From Paracoccaceae bacterium (GTDB lineage Bacteria > Pseudomonadota > Alphaproteobacteria > Rhodobacterales > Rhodobacteraceae), in NCBI GenBank assembly GCA_019429405.1, contig JAHYIZ010000016.1:1-57627 (forward strand): DNA of 57,627 nt, given 5' to 3'. The notes below the pieces were generated by a model that saw only the letters and a program-made list of their open reading frames with translations, searched no databases and was not told where the DNA came from. A program made the translations under genes and the position numbers. This document shows positions 9,681-18,482 of this stretch, piece after piece. Each line of letters opens with the position of its first letter. The stretch's first letter is position 1.

Positions 9681-11867
9681 ATGCCGCCGTTGAACCCCAA
9701 AGACCCGACCCGCCGGGGCGCAAGGCCGCTGGTCTTCGCAGTGCTGGTGGTTGTGGTTCTGGTGGCGGGCTTTGCCTTGCGCAACCTTGTGCCCGATATG
9801 GCCGCGCTGCGTGGCTATGCCGAGTCGGCCGCCGCGTGGAAGGCAGAGCGCCCGGTGTTGTTGGCGCTTGCGGTCTTTGCCGCCTATGTGGCGGCCACCG
9901 CGCTTTCGCTGCCACTCGCCAGCCTGATGACGCTGGTCATCGGGGCGTTGTTCGGCCTTGCCTGGGGCACGGTGATCGTGTCGTTCGCCTCTACCATCGG
10001 CGCCACGCTGGCCTTTCTTGCCGCGCGGTTCTTGCTGCGCGATGCGGTGACGGCGCGGCTTGGGGCGCGGGCGCAAGCGCTGGCCGAGGGGTTTGCCCGC
10101 GACGGCGCGTTTTACCTTTTCACGCTGCGGCTGATACCGGCGGTGCCGTTTTTTGCCATCAACCTTGGCATGGGTCTGACCGCCATTCCGGTGCGCAGCT
10201 TCTATCTGGTGAGCCAGATCGGCATGTTGGCCGGCACCGTGGTTTATGTGAACGCGGGCACGCAATTGGCGCGACTCGACAGCCTTTCGGGCATAGTCTC
10301 GCCCGGCCTATTTTTCTCTTTCGCCCTGCTGGGCCTTTTCCCATGGATCGCACGCATGTTTCTCAACGCTCTGAAATCCCGCAAGGTCTACGCCCGCTGG
10401 CAAAAGCCCGCGCGGTTCGACCGCAACCTTATTGTCATCGGCGCAGGCGCGGCGGGGCTGGTCTCGGCTTTTATCGGCGCTGCCGTTAAAGCAAAGGTCA
10501 CGCTGATTGAAGGTCACAAGATGGGCGGTGACTGCCTGAACTACGGCTGTGTGCCCTCGAAGGCGCTGATCAAATCGGCCAAGCTCGCGCAGCAGATGCG
10601 CCACGCCGACCACTATGGGCTGGTCGCAACCCAGCCGCAGTTTTCCTTCAAGCGCGTCATGGCGCGGGTGCATGAGGTGATTGCCGAGGTTGAACCGCAC
10701 GACAGCGTTGAACGCTACACCGGGCTTGGTGTTGAAGTGCTGCAAGGACATGCCATGCTCATCGACCCCTGGACGGTGGAAATCACCGATGCGGCGGGGG
10801 CCAAGCAGCGGCTTACCACCCGCTCGATCATTCTGGCGACCGGTGCTGCCCCCTTTGTGCCGCCGCTGCCGGGGATCGAGACCGTGGGTTACCTGACCTC
10901 AGACACGCTTTGGGCGAAGCTGGCCGAGTTGGACCACGCGCCCAAGCGGCTGGTGGTGCTGGGCGGCGGGCCGATCGGGTCCGAACTGGCGCAAAGCTTC
11001 GCGCGGCTGGGGTCAGAGGTCACGCAAATCGAAATGGCCCCGCGCATCATGATCCGCGAGGATGAAGAGGTTTCGGCGCTTGCCAAGGCCGCGCTTGAGG
11101 CCGACGGCGTACGCGTGCTGACCGGGCACAAGGCGCTGGCCTGCGGCGTGACGGACGGCGAGAAGTGGATTGAGGTCGAGGCGAACGGCGCCACCTCACG
11201 CATCGCGTTCGACGAAATGATCGCGGCGGTGGGCCGCAGCCCGCGCCTGCAAGGCTACGGGCTGGAAGAACTGGGCATTCCGGTGAACCGGGTCATTACC
11301 ACCAACGATTACCTTGAAACGCTCTACCCCAACATCTTCGCCGCGGGCGATGTGGCCGGGCCCTACCAGTTCACCCACACCGCCTCGCATCAGGCGTGGT
11401 TCGCCGCCGTCAACGCGCTCTTTGGCCGCTTCTGGCGCTTCAAGGCCGATTACCGGGTGATCCCCTGGGCGACGTTTCTTGACCCCGAGGTGGCGCGCGT
11501 GGGGCTGAACGAGCAGGAGGCGCGCGAAAAGGGCATTCCTTTCGAGGTGGCGCGGTTTGACATTGCCGAGCTTGACCGCGCCATTGCCGATGGTACCGCG
11601 CGCGGTTTTGTAAAGGTGCTGACGGTGCCGGGGCGCGACCGGGTGCTGGGTGTCACCATCGTGGGTGAACACGCGGGCGATTTGCTAGCCGAATATGTGC
11701 TGGCGATGAAGCACGGGCTGGGGCTGAACAAGATCATGGGCACGATCCACACCTACCCGACGCTTTCGGAGGCCAACAAATACGCGGCGGGCGAATGGAA
11801 AAAGGCGCATGTCAACCCGCGCACCCTGCGCTGGCTGGAACGCTTTCACACTTGGCAGCGGGGCTAG
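9681..11867 (+). CDS. TVP38/TMEM64 membrane domain fused to a mercuric-reductase-like FAD disulfide oxidoreductase
   Basis: This 728-residue protein has two parts. Residues about 15-235 form a VTT/DedA-like TVP38 membrane domain, with the conserved segment GALFGLAWGTVIVSFASTIGA and the FTLRLIPAVPFFAIN re-entrant motif. Residues about 250-728 form a class I pyridine nucleotide-disulfide oxidoreductase: FAD site VIGAGAAGLVSA, redox pair in GGDCLNYGCVPSKA, NAD(P)H site VLGGGPIGSELA, second FAD motif IFAAGDVAG, and C-terminal base in HTYPTLSE. No heavy-metal-binding N-terminal domain is present, so mercury reduction is not implied. The ATG at 9681 follows AAAGGGA. The next gene starts three bases after the stop. 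The electron acceptor is unknown. Confidence 0.9.
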   Translation: MPPLNPKDPTRRGARPLVFAVLVVVVLVAGFALRNLVPDMAALRGYAESAAAWKAERPVLLALAVFAAYVAATALSLPLASLMTLVIGALFGLAWGTVIVSFASTIGATLAFLAARFLLRDAVTARLGARAQALAEGFARDGAFYLFTLRLIPAVPFFAINLGMGLTAIPVRSFYLVSQIGMLAGTVVYVNAGTQLARLDSLSGIVSPGLFFSFALLGLFPWIARMFLNALKSRKVYARWQKPARFDRNLIVIGAGAAGLVSAFIGAAVKAKVTLIEGHKMGGDCLNYGCVPSKALIKSAKLAQQMRHADHYGLVATQPQFSFKRVMARVHEVIAEVEPHDSVERYTGLGVEVLQGHAMLIDPWTVEITDAAGAKQRLTTRSIILATGAAPFVPPLPGIETVGYLTSDTLWAKLAELDHAPKRLVVLGGGPIGSELAQSFARLGSEVTQIEMAPRIMIREDEEVSALAKAALEADGVRVLTGHKALACGVTDGEKWIEVEANGATSRIAFDEMIAAVGRSPRLQGYGLEELGIPVNRVITTNDYLETLYPNIFAAGDVAGPYQFTHTASHQAWFAAVNALFGRFWRFKADYRVIPWATFLDPEVARVGLNEQEAREKGIPFEVARFDIAELDRAIADGTARGFVKVLTVPGRDRVLGVTIVGEHAGDLLAEYVLAMKHGLGLNKIMGTIHTYPTLSEANKYAAGEWKKAHVNPRTLRWLERFHTWQRG

Positions 11868-11870
11868 CCA

Positions 11871-12473
11871 ATGATTGACGCGGCCCTCTTGCCGTTGCAG
11901 CGGCGATTGCTGGCGCCCCCCGCCGAGGCGCTTGCCGCGCGCGGCATCAGCGCCGACCAGATCACGCTGGCCGGGTTCGTGGTGGGCGTGCTGGCGGTGC
12001 CCGCGCTTGCCTTTGGGCAGTTCTGGCTGGCGCTGGTGCTGATCGCGGCCAACCGTCTGGCAGACGGGCTTGACGGTGCGGTGGCGCGGATGCGCGGCCC
12101 GACCGACCGCGGCGCCTTTCTCGACATCGCGCTTGATTTCCTGTTCTACGCGCTGGTGCCCCTGGGTTTTGCCATGGCCGACCCTGCCAACGCCTTGCCC
12201 GCCGCTGTGCTGATCGCGGCCTTTGTCGGCACCGGGTCGTCGTTTCTGGCCTTTGCAGCGATTGCCGCCAAGCGCGGCATCAGTGCCGCTGCCTACCCCA
12301 GAAAGGGGCTTTACTACCTTGGCGGGCTGACAGAGGGCACCGAGACCATCGCGCTTTTTGTGGCGATGTGCCTGTGGCCCGCCGCCTTTCCCGTGTTCGC
12401 CTATATCTTCGCCGCCGCCTGTGCCCTGACCACGCTGACCCGCTGGCGGCAGGGCTGGCACGCCTTTTCCTGA
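11871..12473 (+). CDS. CDP-alcohol phosphatidyltransferase family protein (YnjF-like)
   Basis: A 200-residue polytopic membrane enzyme of the CDP-alcohol phosphotransferase superfamily, which moves a phosphatidyl group from CDP-diacylglycerol to an alcohol. The full catalytic signature is present near residues 64-87 as DGLDGAVARMRG followed by DRGAFLDIALD, retaining all four metal-binding aspartates. It starts three bases after the TVP38-oxidoreductase stop. It resembles E. coli YnjF in length and in lying near ynjBCD homologues. The alcohol acceptor cannot be told from sequence. Confidence 0.88.
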   Translation: MIDAALLPLQRRLLAPPAEALAARGISADQITLAGFVVGVLAVPALAFGQFWLALVLIAANRLADGLDGAVARMRGPTDRGAFLDIALDFLFYALVPLGFAMADPANALPAAVLIAAFVGTGSSFLAFAAIAAKRGISAAAYPRKGLYYLGGLTEGTETIALFVAMCLWPAAFPVFAYIFAAACALTTLTRWRQGWHAFS

Positions 12474-12494
12474 CCTTTCACACCCGGAGACACG

Positions 12495-13679
12495 ATGCGA
12501 CTTTCCCTTATCGCCCTGCTCAGCCTCGGCTTTGCCACCCCCGCCCTTGCCGATTGGGATGCAACCCTTGCCGCCGCGCGCGGCCAGACGGTTTACTGGA
12601 ACGCCTGGGGCGGCGACCAGCGCACCAATGATTTCATCACCTGGGTCGGCCAGCAGACCGAGGCGCTTTATGGCGTGAAAGTGCAGCAGGTAAAGCTGAC
12701 CGACACCGCCGAGGCGGTGACACGGGTGATTTCGGAAAAGGCTGCCGGGGTGACCGAAACGGGCGCCGTTGACCTGATCTGGATCAACGGCCCCAATTTT
12801 CTGTCGATGAAGTCACAAGGCCTGCTGCACGGCCCCTTCGTGGCCAACCTGCCGAATGCGCGCTACCTTGACCTGTCGCCCGCCTCGCCCGCTTCGGTCG
12901 ATTTTACGGTGCCGGTCGAAGGCATGGAGTCGCCGTGGCGGCTAGCGAAATTCGTGTTCACCTACGATAGCGCGCGCCTGCCCGAACCGCCGCGCAGCAT
13001 GGTGGCGCTGGCGGAATGGGCGGCAGCGAACCCCGGCCGCTTCACCCACCCCGCAGTCAGCAATTTCATGGGTTCGACGTTCCTCAAGCAGGCGCTGATC
13101 GAACTGGCGCCTGATGCAAGCGTGTTGCAGGCCCCCGTGACCGATGCCGCGTTCGAGGCTGCCACCGCACCGCTTTGGGCGTGGTATGACGGGCTTCGCC
13201 CGAACCTCTGGCAGGGCGGCGCCACCTACCCCGAAAACCAGTCGATCCAGCAGCAATTGTTGAATGACGGTGCGGTGGATATTTCGCTGTCGTTCGACCC
13301 GGCCAGCGCCGCTGCGGCGATCGAAGAGGGGCTACTGCCCGAAACCGCGCGGGTGTTCACGCCCGAGGTCGGCAGCATCGGCAACATCAGCTTTGTCGCG
13401 ATTCCGTTCAACGCGGCGAACCGGGCGGGTGCCGAAGTGGTGGCGAACTTCCTGCTTGCCCCCGCAACGCAGGCGCATCAGCAGAATATCACCGTGCTCG
13501 GCAGCTTTTCGGTGCTTGACCCGGCGAAACTCGGCGCCGAAGAAGCGGCGGTGTTTGCCGCACTGCCCTCTTCGCCCGCCTTGCCAAGCCTTGCCGACCT
13601 TGGACCGACCTTGCTCGAACCGCACGCAAGCTGGATGACCCGGCTGACCGAAGCCTGGGCGGAACGTTACACGAAATGA
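12495..13679 (+). CDS. ynjB: YnjB-type periplasmic substrate-binding protein
   Basis: The 394-residue product begins with a Sec signal peptide (hydrophobic LSLIALLSLGFATPALA, cleavage before DWD). It then reads as an extracellular solute-binding protein of the YnjB/ThiB-like group, with VYWNAWGGDQRTNDFI at the start of the mature domain and DLIWINGPNF in the first lobe. It would deliver an unknown ligand to YnjC-D; thiamine is sometimes suggested for this family, without proof. A GGAG ribosome site precedes the ATG at 12495, and the stop overlaps ynjC by four bases. Confidence 0.85.
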   Translation: MRLSLIALLSLGFATPALADWDATLAAARGQTVYWNAWGGDQRTNDFITWVGQQTEALYGVKVQQVKLTDTAEAVTRVISEKAAGVTETGAVDLIWINGPNFLSMKSQGLLHGPFVANLPNARYLDLSPASPASVDFTVPVEGMESPWRLAKFVFTYDSARLPEPPRSMVALAEWAAANPGRFTHPAVSNFMGSTFLKQALIELAPDASVLQAPVTDAAFEAATAPLWAWYDGLRPNLWQGGATYPENQSIQQQLLNDGAVDISLSFDPASAAAAIEEGLLPETARVFTPEVGSIGNISFVAIPFNAANRAGAEVVANFLLAPATQAHQQNITVLGSFSVLDPAKLGAEEAAVFAALPSSPALPSLADLGPTLLEPHASWMTRLTEAWAERYTK

Positions 13680-15385
13680 AGCCTGAAGGCCGCGCGCTTC
13701 GGATGACTGTGCTGGTGCTGGTTCTGGGTGGCCTTGTCGCCCCGATCCTTGCCGGGCTGTGGGAAACCGCGCGCGCGGGCTTTGGCTTTCTGCCTGCAAT
13801 CGGCTCTACCAGTTTCAGCCTTGATGCATGGCGGCAGTTGCTGGCGCTGCCCGGCTTTGCCACCAGCCTGCGGCTGACACTCTGGACCGGTTTTGCCTCG
13901 ACCACGCTGGCGCTGGCGCTTGCTACCGGGTTCTGCGCGCTGGTGCATGGCAATATGCGCCCCGGCGCTGGCGCGCGCATGCTGGCGCCGCTGCTGGCCA
14001 CGCCACATGCGGCCATGGCCATCGGGGTGGCGTTTCTGATCGCGCCGACGGGGTGGCTGGCGCGGCTTGCCAGCCCGTGGCTGACCGGCTGGCAGGTGCC
14101 GCCAGACCTGCCCACGCTGCACGACCCCTGGGGCGGGGCGCTGATCCTTGGCCTGCTTGTCAAGGAGGTGCCGTTCTTGTTGCTGGTGATGCTGGCGGCG
14201 CTGGGCCAGTTGCCGGTGGCGCAGCACATGGCGGCGGGGCGCGCGCTTGGCTATGGCCGCGGCGTTGTGTGGATCAAGGTGATCGTGCCGCAGATGTGGC
14301 CGCTGATCCGTTTGCCGGTGCTGATCGTGCTGGCTTTCGCGCTGTCGGTGGTGGATGTGGCGATCCTGCTTGGCCCGTCAAACCCGCCGACGCTGGCGGT
14401 GGCAGTGACGCGTTGGTTCACCGCGCCCGATACGCGGATGATCCTGCCCGCTTCGGCGGCGGCCAGCCTGCAAGCGGTGCTGGTGGCGGCGGCAATCGGT
14501 GCCTTCTGGCTGGCGCAGAAAGGCGCGGCGCGGCTGGGGCGTTGGTGGCTGCGGCGCGGCGGGCGTGGCGTTTCGGCCGAGCCGTGGCTGATGGTGGCCA
14601 GCGGCGCTACGCTTGCGCTGATGGCGCTTGGCTTTGCCGCGCTGGCGGCGCTGGTGCTTTGGTCGCTGGCGTGGCGCTGGCCGTTTCCCGCCGCCCTGCC
14701 AGATAGCTGGTCGCTGCGGGTCTGGGCAAACCCTGCGGGGGGCTGGGCGCAGGCGGCGGGCGAAACCGCGCTGATCGGGGTGGTGGCGACCGCGCTGGCG
14801 CTGGCGCTGGCGATTGCCTGGCTTGAGGGCGAAGACCGCGCCCGGCGCGGCACCACGCCCTGGGCGGGCGCGCTGATCGTGCTGCCGCTGCTGGTGCCGC
14901 AGATCGGGTTTCTCTACGGGCTCAATGTGGTGTTTCTGCGCGCCGGGCTAACTGCCGGGCATGGCACCGTGATTTGGGCGCATCTTCTGTTCGTGTTCCC
15001 CTATGTGATGATCGCCCTTGCAGCACCATGGCGCGCGCTTGACCGGCGCTTGCTAAACACCGCTGCGGCACTGGGCGCGCCGCCGTTGCGGCGGCTGCTG
15101 GCGGTAAAGCTGCCGGTGCTGTTGGCGCCGATCCTTTCCGCTGCGGCGATCGGCTTTGGCGTGTCGGTGGCGCAATATCTGCCGACGCTGTTTCTTGGCG
15201 CCGGGCGGATCGGCACGCTGACGACCGAGGCGGTCACGCTGGCTTCGGGGTCTGATCGGCGGGTGGTCGGGGTTTACGCGGTTCTGCAAGCCGCGCTACC
15301 GTTCATCGCCTATGGCGCAGCACTGCTTTTGCCCGCCGTTCTGCACCGCAACCGCCTTGGCCTGATCGGAAAGCCGCGCGCATGA
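13676..15385 (+). CDS. ynjC: YnjC-type ABC permease, two fused membrane domains
   Basis: This 569-residue protein contains two binding-protein-dependent permease domains in tandem (about 45-290 and 345-560), so one chain supplies both membrane halves. Each half carries an EAA-type coupling loop, for example MAAGRALGYGRGVVWIKVIVP near 185-205 and LNTAAALGAPPLRRLLAVKLP near 460-480. It overlaps ynjB and ynjD by four bases on both sides, making a strictly coupled ABC operon. Full length for the YnjC family. Confidence 0.87.
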   Translation: MKPEGRALRMTVLVLVLGGLVAPILAGLWETARAGFGFLPAIGSTSFSLDAWRQLLALPGFATSLRLTLWTGFASTTLALALATGFCALVHGNMRPGAGARMLAPLLATPHAAMAIGVAFLIAPTGWLARLASPWLTGWQVPPDLPTLHDPWGGALILGLLVKEVPFLLLVMLAALGQLPVAQHMAAGRALGYGRGVVWIKVIVPQMWPLIRLPVLIVLAFALSVVDVAILLGPSNPPTLAVAVTRWFTAPDTRMILPASAAASLQAVLVAAAIGAFWLAQKGAARLGRWWLRRGGRGVSAEPWLMVASGATLALMALGFAALAALVLWSLAWRWPFPAALPDSWSLRVWANPAGGWAQAAGETALIGVVATALALALAIAWLEGEDRARRGTTPWAGALIVLPLLVPQIGFLYGLNVVFLRAGLTAGHGTVIWAHLLFVFPYVMIALAAPWRALDRRLLNTAAALGAPPLRRLLAVKLPVLLAPILSAAAIGFGVSVAQYLPTLFLGAGRIGTLTTEAVTLASGSDRRVVGVYAVLQAALPFIAYGAALLLPAVLHRNRLGLIGKPRA

Positions 15386-16017
15386 GCCTTGAATTGATTG
15401 GTGTCAGCGTGACCCCTGCGGGCGCCGCCGCATCGCTGTTTGCGCCTTTGACACTTTCGGTGCCTGCGGGCGAGATCGTGACCGTGATGGGGCCTTCGGG
15501 GGTAGGTAAATCGACCCTGCTCGATGTGATCGGCGGGCATCTGGCGCATGGTTTCACCGCCCAAGGTATGGTCACGCTGAACGGGCGCGATATGACGCGC
15601 ATACCCGCCGAGGCGCGCCGGATCGGAATTCTGTTTCAGGATGCGCTGATGTTTCCGCACCTGACCGTGGGCGACAACCTCGCCTTTGGTCTGGCACAGC
15701 GGGTGCGCGGGCGCGCGGCGCGCCGCGCTGCGGTTGACGAGGCGCTGGCGCAGGCGGGGCTTGCGGGCTTTGCCGGGCGCGACCCGGCCACGCTTTCGGG
15801 CGGCCAGCGCGCGCGCGCGGCCCTGATGCGCGCGCTTCTGGCCGAACCGCTGGCGCTGTTGCTTGATGAGCCGTTCTCGAAACTCGACACCGCCCTGCGC
15901 GGCGAGATTCGGCATTTCGTGTTTGATCATATCCGCGCGCGCGGCATTCCCGTGTTGATGGTCACCCATGACGCGGGCGATGCCGAGGCTGCGGGCGGGC
16001 CGGTGGTGGCATTGTAG
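15382..16017 (+). CDS. ynjD: YnjD-type ABC ATPase
   Basis: The 211-residue nucleotide-binding subunit shows Walker A GPSGVGKST near residues 38-46, a Q-loop in GILFQDALMFPHLTVGDN, the ABC signature LSGGQ, Walker B LALLLDEPFSKLD and the switch histidine in MVTHD. It lacks the regulatory C-terminal domain found in maltose-type ATPases. It completes the importer with YnjB and YnjC and ends the apparent operon; NYN gene 1 starts 76 bases downstream. Confidence 0.88.
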   Translation: MSLELIGVSVTPAGAAASLFAPLTLSVPAGEIVTVMGPSGVGKSTLLDVIGGHLAHGFTAQGMVTLNGRDMTRIPAEARRIGILFQDALMFPHLTVGDNLAFGLAQRVRGRAARRAAVDEALAQAGLAGFAGRDPATLSGGQRARAALMRALLAEPLALLLDEPFSKLDTALRGEIRHFVFDHIRARGIPVLMVTHDAGDAEAAGGPVVAL

Positions 16018-16093
16018 CCGCCGCCCGGCCAAGCCCCTTTCGCCGCCGCCGCCTTTCAGGCACAACCGGGCAAAGACCCGAAAGGACCACCCC

Positions 16094-16846
16094 ATGCCCC
16101 AGACCCGTGCGCCGCGCCTTTGTGTGCTGATCGATGCCGACAACGTGCCCGCATCCTATGCCGAAGCCATCTTTGAAGAGGTGGCCAGCCTTGGCGAAGC
16201 CTCGGTGCGGCGGATCTATGGCGACTGGTCGGCGCTGCGCCTTGGCGCCTGGGCAAAGAAGGTGGCGGCGCTGGGGTTGGTGGCCGACCAGCAGTTTTCC
16301 AACACCAAGGGCAAGAACGCCTCTGATATCGGGCTGGTGATCTCGGCGATGGATTTTCTGCATTCGGGCCTCTTTGACGGCTTTGTGCTGGTCAGTTCCG
16401 ACAGCGACTTTACGCGCCTTGCCGCGCGGATTCGCGAGCAGGGGCTGGATGTCTATGGCATCGGCGAGAAGAAGACGCCCGAGGCCTTCCGCATGGCCTG
16501 CAAGCGCTTCATCTATGTCGAAAACCTTGGCGGCGCCGAAGAGCCTGCACCGCGTCCTGCGCCCCGCGCAGGCACCGCCGAGCCGCAACCCGCACCTGAA
16601 CCACGCGGCGCCAAGGAGGCCCCGGCCAAGGCGATTCCGCTGATTATTCAGGCGATGCGGGCGATCGACCCCGAGGGCGAGTGGTATTCGCTGGGGCAGA
16701 TCGGGCAATATATCACGCAAGGCGCCCCCGATTTTGACACCCGCACCTATGGCAGCGCCAAGCTCAGCGACCTCGTGCGCAAGATCCCGCGCTTTGAGGT
16801 GAAATCGGGGCCGGGCGGGCAGTTGCTGGCGCGCGACGTGGCCTGA
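16094..16846 (+). CDS. NYN-domain putative RNase with C-terminal OST-HTH/LOTUS domain (copy 1)
   Basis: The 250-residue product has an N-terminal PIN-like NYN domain (about 8-150) and a C-terminal OST-HTH domain (about 180-248). The acidic metal-binding residues are kept: VLIDADNVPASY, IYGDWS, KNASDIGLVISAMD and LVSSDSDFTRLA. A proline/alanine-rich linker separates the domains. Such proteins are LabA/MARF1-like, with RNA cleavage or binding expected; the target is unknown. The ATG at 16094 was chosen because the longer frame upstream overlaps ynjD. A related gene lies directly downstream, suggesting duplication. Confidence 0.85.
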   Translation: MPQTRAPRLCVLIDADNVPASYAEAIFEEVASLGEASVRRIYGDWSALRLGAWAKKVAALGLVADQQFSNTKGKNASDIGLVISAMDFLHSGLFDGFVLVSSDSDFTRLAARIREQGLDVYGIGEKKTPEAFRMACKRFIYVENLGGAEEPAPRPAPRAGTAEPQPAPEPRGAKEAPAKAIPLIIQAMRAIDPEGEWYSLGQIGQYITQGAPDFDTRTYGSAKLSDLVRKIPRFEVKSGPGGQLLARDVA

Positions 16847-16858
16847 GGTGGGCCCTCC

Positions 16859-16897
16859 GGGGGGCCTTCTGCCCCCCGCACCCCCCGAGGATATTTG
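16859..16897 (+). terminator. G/C hairpin plus CCCCCCGAGGATATTTG intergenic motif
   Basis: A seven-base G-run/C-run stem with a five-base loop spans 16859-16877, right after the first NYN gene. It is followed at 16881-16897 by a 17-base motif found again, unchanged, at 54833-54849 next to a similar hairpin. The hairpin plausibly terminates transcription, although it lacks a clear T tract. Confidence 0.55.
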
Positions 16898-16984
16898 GCC
16901 GAAGCAATTGCAGCAGGCGGTTCCGCATTTTTGCCATGAATTCCGGGCATTGATGCTGAAACGGGTTCTTTGACGAGCATATTC

Positions 16985-17683
16985 ATGGTGGACGAGGCGG
17001 GTATTCGGCGGCTGAAATGGGCGCTGTTGATTGATGGCGAGAATATCGGGGCCGGGTTTGCGGATGAGATCCTCCGGTTGGCGGGTAATGAGGGGGCCTT
17101 ACCCATTCGCCGGGTCTACGGCGACGCTGCGCGGATGAAGGCATGGGCCGGCGTTTCCGGTTTGCGCACCGTGCACGCCGGGGCGGGCAAGAATGCCGCC
17201 GATCTGTTGATCTGCATCGAAGCGATGGAGATATTTCACTCCGGGCAGGTCGAAGGCATTTTGTTGGCCGCTTCGGACCGCGACTATTCGCATCTGGCAT
17301 TGCACCTGCGCGAGCGGGGGTTTCGGCTGGTGTTGCTGGGCGAAGATAAGGCGCCAGCGCATTTGCAACGGGCCTGCGCGAAGTTCGTGCCGCTGGGCCA
17401 GCTTGTCGCGCCCTCACCTGCGCCGAAGCCGGTCCAATCGGCGGTGACACGGTTTGACGTGGAGTTGAAGGCTGTGATCACGGAGCTGAGGGGCGCTGGA
17501 GACTGGGCCAAGATCGGCCCGCTTGGAAGCAAGATGTATCAGCGCCACAAGGTGAAACGCACCGAAACGGGCTGTGCAACCTGGGGTAAGTACCTTGCGA
17601 AGCGCACAGACATCTGCGTTACCGATCAGCCCGCGCAGCCGACACGGGTAAAGCTGCGCGACTACGCACGGCGGGCGCCGTAG
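16985..17683 (+). CDS. NYN-domain putative RNase with OST-HTH-like C-terminus (copy 2)
   Basis: This 232-residue protein parallels the upstream gene. Its NYN acidic positions are LLIDGENIGAGF, VYGDAARM, KNAADLLICIEAMEI and LLAASDRDYSHLA, followed by a C-terminal OST-HTH-like domain from about residue 155 with ELRGAGDWAKIGPLGSKMYQ. A TTG at 16970 could also start it; the ATG at 16985 is preferred, although no strong ribosome site is seen. Its 3' end overlaps the convergent TetR gene by 22 bases. Sequence differs widely from copy 1, so any duplication is old. Confidence 0.8.
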   Translation: MVDEAGIRRLKWALLIDGENIGAGFADEILRLAGNEGALPIRRVYGDAARMKAWAGVSGLRTVHAGAGKNAADLLICIEAMEIFHSGQVEGILLAASDRDYSHLALHLRERGFRLVLLGEDKAPAHLQRACAKFVPLGQLVAPSPAPKPVQSAVTRFDVELKAVITELRGAGDWAKIGPLGSKMYQRHKVKRTETGCATWGKYLAKRTDICVTDQPAQPTRVKLRDYARRAP

Positions 17684-18282
17684 CGGGCAAGAAAGGTATC
17701 CACCGCGCCGGTGATCGTGCGGTCGATCTCGGCCTTGGTTGGCGGCGGTTCGATGCCGAAGATCAGTTTTGCGTGGATGCCGGCGCGGCAGAGCTCGGCG
17801 AACTGGTCGGCGGCAAGGTCGAAATCGGTAATGCTCAGCTCGCCCCGAGCGGCGGCAAGGCGCAGGTAGGCACCCAGCTTTTCGCGCGCGAGCATCGGGC
17901 CGGAGCGATAGAATTCAGCGCCAAGTGCGGGGAAGCGGTCGGCCTCGGCTACACAAACGCGAAAGATGCGATGGCCGAAATCAGAGAGCATGAAGGCGAC
18001 GATATGTTCAGCGGCGGCGCGCAGCACACTGGCGGGCGGCGCGCAGGTGTCGATCAGGTGCAGCGCGGCGTCTGCCTGCCGTCGGCATTCGCTGCGCGCA
18101 ACCTCCATGAACAACAGCCTTTTGTCGGGAAAGTAGCTGTAGAGCGTGGCTTTTGACACCCGAGCCTCGCGCGCGATATCATCGACGCTGGCGCCCTCAA
18201 AGCCATCACGCAAAAAGATGACGCGCGCGCCTTGCAGCACCTGATCAAATTTGCGCCCACGCCGGATGTTTGCCGTTTCCAC
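17662..18282 (-). CDS. TetR/AcrR family transcriptional regulator
   Basis: The 206-residue product has a TetR N-terminal DNA-binding domain: GARVIFLRDGFEGASVDDIAREARVSKATLYSYFPDKRLLF at about residues 18-58, followed by a ligand-binding domain typical of the AcrR/TetR_C group. It is divergent from the RTX gene across 200 bases, so it may control itself and that gene (inference). Its 3' end overlaps the convergent NYN gene. Confidence 0.88.
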   Translation of the reverse strand: METANIRRGRKFDQVLQGARVIFLRDGFEGASVDDIAREARVSKATLYSYFPDKRLLFMEVARSECRRQADAALHLIDTCAPPASVLRAAAEHIVAFMLSDFGHRIFRVCVAEADRFPALGAEFYRSGPMLAREKLGAYLRLAAARGELSITDFDLAADQFAELCRAGIHAKLIFGIEPPPTKAEIDRTITGAVDTFLARYGARRA

Positions 18283-18482
18283 GTTGCCTCATTCGCACTG
18301 GCCCTTTGCCGTGGCCGCAATCTAAACGCCTCGGTTCAGAAAGCGCAAGCGTCGCTGTCGGCAACGTGATCGTTCGAATTGTCGGCTTTCGCCGCGCCAG
18401 TGCCACAATTGCACAAGGCCGCGTTAAGGCGCGGCAGCGAGACTTTGCCCTGCACGGGGGTGCATTGGGGGAAGGGTGAGCC

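Noticed and set aside
9681-11867. Mercuric reductase (mer resistance)
   Set aside because: No N-terminal HMA domain, no C-terminal vicinal cysteines and no mer genes nearby; the TVP38 fusion points elsewhere.
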